Assembly (NCBI GenBank): GCA_022801735.1
Contig: JAAWSW010000007.1
Coordinates: 1-26,542 of the forward strand
Source: Bacilli bacterium
GTDB taxonomy: Bacteria > Bacillota_I > Bacilli_A > RF39 > UBA660
Length of the DNA: 26,542 bases
Direction: 5' to 3'
Below are positions 23,170-26,542 of the stretch, piece after piece; position 1 is the stretch's first letter; every line of letters begins with the position of its first letter. The position numbers and the translations under genes are program-made. The notes below the pieces were generated by a model. It did not search any database. It worked only from the letters and a program-made list of their open reading frames with translations, and had not been told where the DNA came from.

Positions 23170-23190
23170 ATGCATACAAATAGTATGTAT
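23170..23190. promoter_or_regulatory. Inverted repeat 2, likely XRE operator at its promoter
   Basis: ATGCATAC/GTATGTAT arms (8 bp, one mismatch) with a 5-nt centre. It abuts a minus-strand TATAAT, so a bound protein would block transcription start. Confidence 0.5.
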
Positions 23191-23254
23191 TATATCTTTC
23201 TTAATAAATTAACTAGATATACTAATAAAAACACAATGATATAAGGAGTAAAAA

Positions 23255-24277
23255 ATGAAAAAACATAGAAAAACTAGAAATAAAAGAAAAAAACATAGAA
23301 AACTAATAATCTTAAGTGTGATAAGTTTTCTATGCATAATGAGCGCAGGCTATGCCGCATTTCAAACTCACTTAAATATCGCCGCAAAAGGAAATATAAA
23401 AGAAATGATTGCTGCTAAATATTTAAAAAAACAAGTAATAACATCAGGTGATGGCCTATATGAAGATATATATGAAGAAGGTAGATATACCTACAAAGGG
23501 GCAAATCCAAATAACTATATAAAGTTTAATGATGAAATGTGGCGAATAATGAGCGTAGAAAACAATAACACATTGAAAATAATTAGAAATGAACATATTA
23601 CTATCCAATCCTGGGATCAAGTAGGTAATAGAAATAATACAGTTGATACATATTGCCAAGAAACGAATAATTATGGATGTAATATATGGGCGGCTACAAA
23701 TAATTTAGTAGGTTCTCCCTCTGATTTTATAACATACAATCCAACTGGCAATAAAAACACTGCCACTGAGATTATTAAAGGAAAAGTCACTAAAGATAGT
23801 ACAGTAAATACCTACTTAAATACAGAATACTATAATAACATGCAAGATAAAGAAAAAATTAATACTGGACCTTTCTATGTAGGATCACCAGGTAACCACA
23901 ACGACGACGAAACTTGGAGTTCTAACATAATGCAAGAAAAGGCTTATATTTGGCAAGGAAAAGTCGGCTTAATGACAATAAGTGAATATGTAAGAGCAAA
24001 TCCAAACATAACAACATGCAACTCACTTAGTGCTGGTTTTAAAAGTGCAAGCGACTGCGGTCAAAACAACTACCTCAATAAAGGATCATGGGAACAAACA
24101 ATAACCCCATCGAGTGAAAGCACCCTCGGAATAGCCACAATAAGGGAAAATGGAAGTATTACCAACTCTAATACGAACAGTAACTACAAAGTTAGACCAG
24201 TTATATATACTTTTTCTAATATTACTTTAACTGGTGAAGGTACAGAATCAAATCCATATATAATAAAAAACGCCTAA
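23255..24277 (+). CDS. Secreted or surface protein, unknown function
   Basis: 340-aa protein with a very basic N-terminus (residues 1-16, mostly Lys/Arg/His), a hydrophobic signal or anchor (about 17-35) ending GYAAFQTHLNI, and an extracytoplasmic domain. The start of the latter, NYIKFNDEMWRIMSVENNNTLKIIR (about 88-112), and the final LTGEGTESNPYIIKN resemble repeated surface proteins of gut Bacilli with a fibre-like or lectin-like body; I cannot name the family with certainty. Four Cys (CQETNNYGC and TTCNS...DCG) could form disulfides. No sorting motif was found. Ribosome site AGGAG at 7 nt. Convergent with the sortase gene, overlapping by 4 nt. Confidence 0.65.
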   Translation: MKKHRKTRNKRKKHRKLIILSVISFLCIMSAGYAAFQTHLNIAAKGNIKEMIAAKYLKKQVITSGDGLYEDIYEEGRYTYKGANPNNYIKFNDEMWRIMSVENNNTLKIIRNEHITIQSWDQVGNRNNTVDTYCQETNNYGCNIWAATNNLVGSPSDFITYNPTGNKNTATEIIKGKVTKDSTVNTYLNTEYYNNMQDKEKINTGPFYVGSPGNHNDDETWSSNIMQEKAYIWQGKVGLMTISEYVRANPNITTCNSLSAGFKSASDCGQNNYLNKGSWEQTITPSSESTLGIATIRENGSITNSNTNSNYKVRPVIYTFSNITLTGEGTESNPYIIKNA

Positions 24278-24285
24278 TTAGGCGT
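24264..24285 (-). terminator. Terminator with overlapping convergent stop codons
   Basis: The 16-bp palindrome ACGCCTAATTAGGCGT (24270-24285) contains the + gene's TAA and the minus gene's stop. Only the minus strand has a T run (TTTTTT) after it, so it mainly ends the sortase transcript. Confidence 0.75.
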
Positions 24286-24735
24286 CAAATATCCAATAAA
24301 CACAGTTTGTTTATTGGTATTTTTTTTGCAAGTTATTAAAGTAAGTGTCTGCTTATTATTTCTTTTTATTTTCACAAAACCTGTCTTTTCCACATCATAA
24401 ATATTTGATATAACATAAGAATATTTATGACCTTTATAATCTACAAAAACCCTATCCCCAATATTTACTAAATCTAAATGTTTAAAATAAGCAATAGAAG
24501 AACTTCCACTATGGGCTGCCAAAATCAAATTACCATTTTTATCAGGCATAGTAGAACCATCAATAACTTGTATTCCCCTATCCACATTATTTTTTAACTT
24601 ATCATTAGGATAAAATTCCTGATTCAAATTTATTTTGGGAATAGATAAAACAGGATTATTATTGTAATCAGCAAATGCAATATTTAAAGATAAACTAGAT
24701 ATAACCGCGCATAATTTAGTTAAACCTAGAAGCAT
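24274..24735 (-). CDS. Sortase-family protein lacking the expected Arg
   Basis: 153-aa sortase fold protein with an N-terminal hydrophobic segment (about 6-22). The catalytic His75 (ILAAHSG) and Cys136 (TLITCKKN) are present, with SIPKINLN at about 31-38 and DRGIQVIDGS at about 52-61 as in class D/A sortases. The third active-site residue, an Arg a few residues after the Cys, is not there: the segment reads CKKNTNKQTVFIGYL, with Lys142-Gln143 at that place. The N-terminal part is also short. Its start overlaps the adhesin gene by 20 nt with only a weak ribosome site, so translation is coupled. The likely substrate is the adjacent adhesin. It may be active with Lys as a stand-in, or degenerate. 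Confidence 0.8.
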   Translation of the reverse strand: MLLGLTKLCAVISSLSLNIAFADYNNNPVLSIPKINLNQEFYPNDKLKNNVDRGIQVIDGSTMPDKNGNLILAAHSGSSSIAYFKHLDLVNIGDRVFVDYKGHKYSYVISNIYDVEKTGFVKIKRNNKQTLTLITCKKNTNKQTVFIGYLTPN

Positions 24736-25600
24736 TATAATTAAATCCTATAACCACATCAAACCTTTTAACAATATCATCTTCTAAAGTATTAGGAACT
24801 CTAACAACTTCAGTTGGAGTTTCTTTATTTTGTACTCTTAAACTAAGTTCATCTTGATTAGAAAGCCTTAAAGACGCTAATTTTTGAGAATTATCCTTTA
24901 CATATACAAGTAAAGTTTTATTATCATAGTGTTTTTTCGATAATGTTACTTCTTCCATAGGTTTTTCCTCATCATTAAAAGTTATAATAAGTTTATCATC
25001 ATCTATAGAAATATTATGATATTTACTTAAACCAACATCATAATTACTAATTACACCATTTTTATCCTCCAAAATTAACTTTTCAGAAACCTCTCCAGTA
25101 ATAATATCATTAATAAAAGAAGGTTTCTTTTTATCCTCTTCAATTAATCTTAGAATTTCAGATTTTTCTTTTTCAACATTAATTATAGAACCACCATTAT
25201 TTTCACCAGTAGTCCACTTAATATTAACATTTCCGGCAGCCTTCCAAATTAATTCTTGAGTTGCAATATAATATTTATCAGTTTGATGACCTGGATATTC
25301 ATACCCATAATAACCTAACCTTTCAATATAAGCCTTAGTATCATCAGAAAAATCAACCTTAGACCAATCCTTATAACTATCATAAACCTTAGTAGTAATT
25401 TCTTTACCTGGTTCAATACAATATGCTAGTCTATCAGCCAAATAAAACATCGTAACATGATTAGATTCAAATTTACCATCAACAGTCAAATTATAATAAA
25501 TATTATCTAACCTTTTATAAGAAATATTTTCTGCATGCACATTACACAAATAAGAAATAAATAAACAAACACCTAAACCTGCTAAAAAAACTTTTTTCAT
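24716..25600 (-). CDS. Secreted thioester-domain adhesin-like protein
   Basis: 294-aa secreted protein. A signal peptide (1-23, cut after HA-E likely) is followed by a thioester-forming domain (TED) with Cys61 in RLAYCIEPGKE and Gln115 in YIATQELIWK, the pair that forms the internal Cys-Gln thioester used for covalent host attachment. A second beta-rich domain (about 195-262) follows. The C-terminus has VPNT (268-271), similar to a sorting motif, but after it only about 23 polar residues, with no membrane segment. The ATG at 25600 is chosen for AGGAGG 4 nt upstream. Operon partner of the sortase. Confidence 0.82.
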   Translation of the reverse strand: MKKVFLAGLGVCLFISYLCNVHAENISYKRLDNIYYNLTVDGKFESNHVTMFYLADRLAYCIEPGKEITTKVYDSYKDWSKVDFSDDTKAYIERLGYYGYEYPGHQTDKYYIATQELIWKAAGNVNIKWTTGENNGGSIINVEKEKSEILRLIEEDKKKPSFINDIITGEVSEKLILEDKNGVISNYDVGLSKYHNISIDDDKLIITFNDEEKPMEEVTLSKKHYDNKTLLVYVKDNSQKLASLRLSNQDELSLRVQNKETPTEVVRVPNTLEDDIVKRFDVVIGFNYNASRFN

Positions 25601-25720
25601 AAATCCTCCTTTCTTGCCCCTCAATTGTAATATACTGCATGCACCTACCAAATTCCTGCTTTTTTTATGAAATTTACCAAATTCCCTTTTTCGCATATTT
25701 TTTTATGCAAATTTAACAAA
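25601..25720. other. Intergenic with short direct repeats
   Basis: TACCAAATTCC occurs twice (25646-25656 and 25675-25685), each followed by T-rich sequence, and a GCATA/TATGC stem lies near 25697-25713. No clear terminator or promoter can be assigned. Confidence 0.4.
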
Positions 25721-26542
25721 TTAACTAACAAACTCATAAGTAGTAACAAAAACATCATCAGGTTTAATATATTTAAAAACATATTTATCATTCTCAAGGC
25801 ACATAATAATACCAATAGTTTTATCATTAAAAACTTCCTTAATATGCTCATCAACATATCCCATATACTTCTTAACTTGTCCAATATGCTCTGCTTTAAA
25901 TGAAGTAGTCTTTAACTCTAATACTACATAACAATTAAACTTAACATTATATAATAAAAAATCTATATAATGATAATTATTTCCTATTTTTATTTTTACC
26001 TCATGATCTACATAAGTAAATCCAATACCTAATTGTTTTAAAAAATTACTCATATCCTCCAAAATGGAATTATGCACAAAAAGTTCATTTATCTTATCAG
26101 TACCTACCTTTGTATTTATAATAACTGGGTCTTTTATTAAAGTATTTACCTTAGGCTCACTTAGTTCTTCCTTATAACCAATTCTTTCATATTCATTTAA
26201 TTTTATTCGTTCCTGAAGTTCACGTACAGAAAGATTTTGATTTTTAGTTATATAAATATAATATTCTAATTCTTTTTTGCTTTTTATTGATAATAAATGA
26301 CGATAATGAGTCCATGATAATTGGGCACACACTGAGTGCCCTTTTTGAATCAATAGATAAAACTGACGCATATATTTCAGGTTCCTTGTAGAGTATCCTC
26401 TTCCAAGTTCCTTAGTTAATTTTTCAGAATACTCTTTGATAAGCATATTACCATATTTTGCTCTTTCTTCTCCACCCTGAGCCTCTACTAATAATCTTCC
26501 TACTTCATAATAACTATTTAAATCACTTCTATTTTTAGAATG
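25721..26542 (-). CDS. DUF1016 (YhcG-type) PDDEXK nuclease, partial
   Basis: Partial gene; its 5' end lies beyond the window. The frame stays open to the edge, and the extra 32 codons encode the expected N-terminal domain (SYYEVGRLLVEAQGG then YGNMLIKEYSEKL). The N-terminal DUF1016 helical domain (GYSTRNLKYMRQFYLL) is followed by the PDDEXK nuclease domain with the acid in YHYIDFLLYN and ELK in CYVVLELKTTSF. The family is often found near restriction or mobile genes and is thought to act on DNA. It is the first gene known of this strand's right end and is separated from the adhesin operon by 120 nt. Confidence 0.88.
   Translation of the reverse strand, partial: HSKNRSDLNSYYEVGRLLVEAQGGEERAKYGNMLIKEYSEKLTKELGRGYSTRNLKYMRQFYLLIQKGHSVCAQLSWTHYRHLLSIKSKKELEYYIYITKNQNLSVRELQERIKLNEYERIGYKEELSEPKVNTLIKDPVIINTKVGTDKINELFVHNSILEDMSNFLKQLGIGFTYVDHEVKIKIGNNYHYIDFLLYNVKFNCYVVLELKTTSFKAEHIGQVKKYMGYVDEHIKEVFNDKTIGIIMCLENDKYVFKYIKPDDVFVTTYEFVS

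Noticed and set aside
24716..24735. Programmed frameshift joining the adhesin tail to the sortase's hydrophobic start
   Set aside because: No slippery heptamer or downstream structure is evident and the sortase has its own ATG; a plain overlap is simpler.
25646..25685. Start of a CRISPR-like array (TACCAAATTCC twice)
   Set aside because: Only two 11-nt copies, no regular spacers and no cas genes.

Overview
The window is AT-rich DNA of a low-GC, Gram-positive-type bacterium (Bacillota/Bacilli-like). Signs of this are strong AGGAGG-type ribosome binding sites, sigma-A promoters with many TGn-TATAAT extended -10 boxes, a sortase with a thioester adhesin, CwlD-like and SleB-like wall hydrolases, and an encoded CCA on tRNA-Trp. 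Gene content and style look like an uncultured gut Bacilli lineage, but no marker here fixes the species. TGA acts as a stop, for example at the 3' end of the radical SAM gene, so the code looks standard.

Layout. 1-7000 is mostly housekeeping or hypothetical: a membrane thioredoxin-like protein, a polyprenyl diphosphate synthase, a 679-aa acidic protein of unknown function, a DedA membrane protein, an unknown membrane protein, a short O6-alkylguanine transferase-like protein and an HD-domain nucleotidase. 7441-13247 is a tightly packed seven-gene minus-strand operon with one strong promoter at 13390-13417. In transcription order it encodes a HAD deoxynucleotidase-like protein, a COG1031-type radical SAM enzyme, an Asp/Glu racemase/maleate isomerase-like enzyme, an HhH-GPD glycosylase-like protein, a dNMP kinase-like protein, a PfkB kinase fused to a P-loop kinase, and a MazG-like pyrophosphohydrolase. 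Together these look like a pathway that makes, recycles or destroys a modified nucleotide. I do not recognise the combination, and it is the best candidate here for an undescribed system.

13447-17621 is a mobile-element scar. A decayed M23 peptidase lies beside a displaced 45-bp copy of the 3' part of tRNA-Trp (13968-14012). The intact tRNA-Trp gene is at 17546-17621. Between the two copies sit only two co-transcribed genes of unknown function (an 819-aa four-helix membrane protein and a 239-aa protein), with no integrase: a minimal, possibly defence-type, integrated cassette.

17710-26542 is cell-envelope and defence-flavoured: SleB-like hydrolase, ABC-transporter-type-IV-like membrane protein, DUF975 protein, zinc-ribbon membrane protein, HtrA protease preceded by an Abi_2 (HEPN) abortive-infection protein, CwlD-like amidase with an XRE regulator, a secreted protein, a sortase lacking the expected catalytic Arg overlapping a thioester-domain adhesin, and the partial DUF1016 PDDEXK nuclease at the right edge. 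Several convergent gene pairs end inside palindromic terminators that contain both stop codons.
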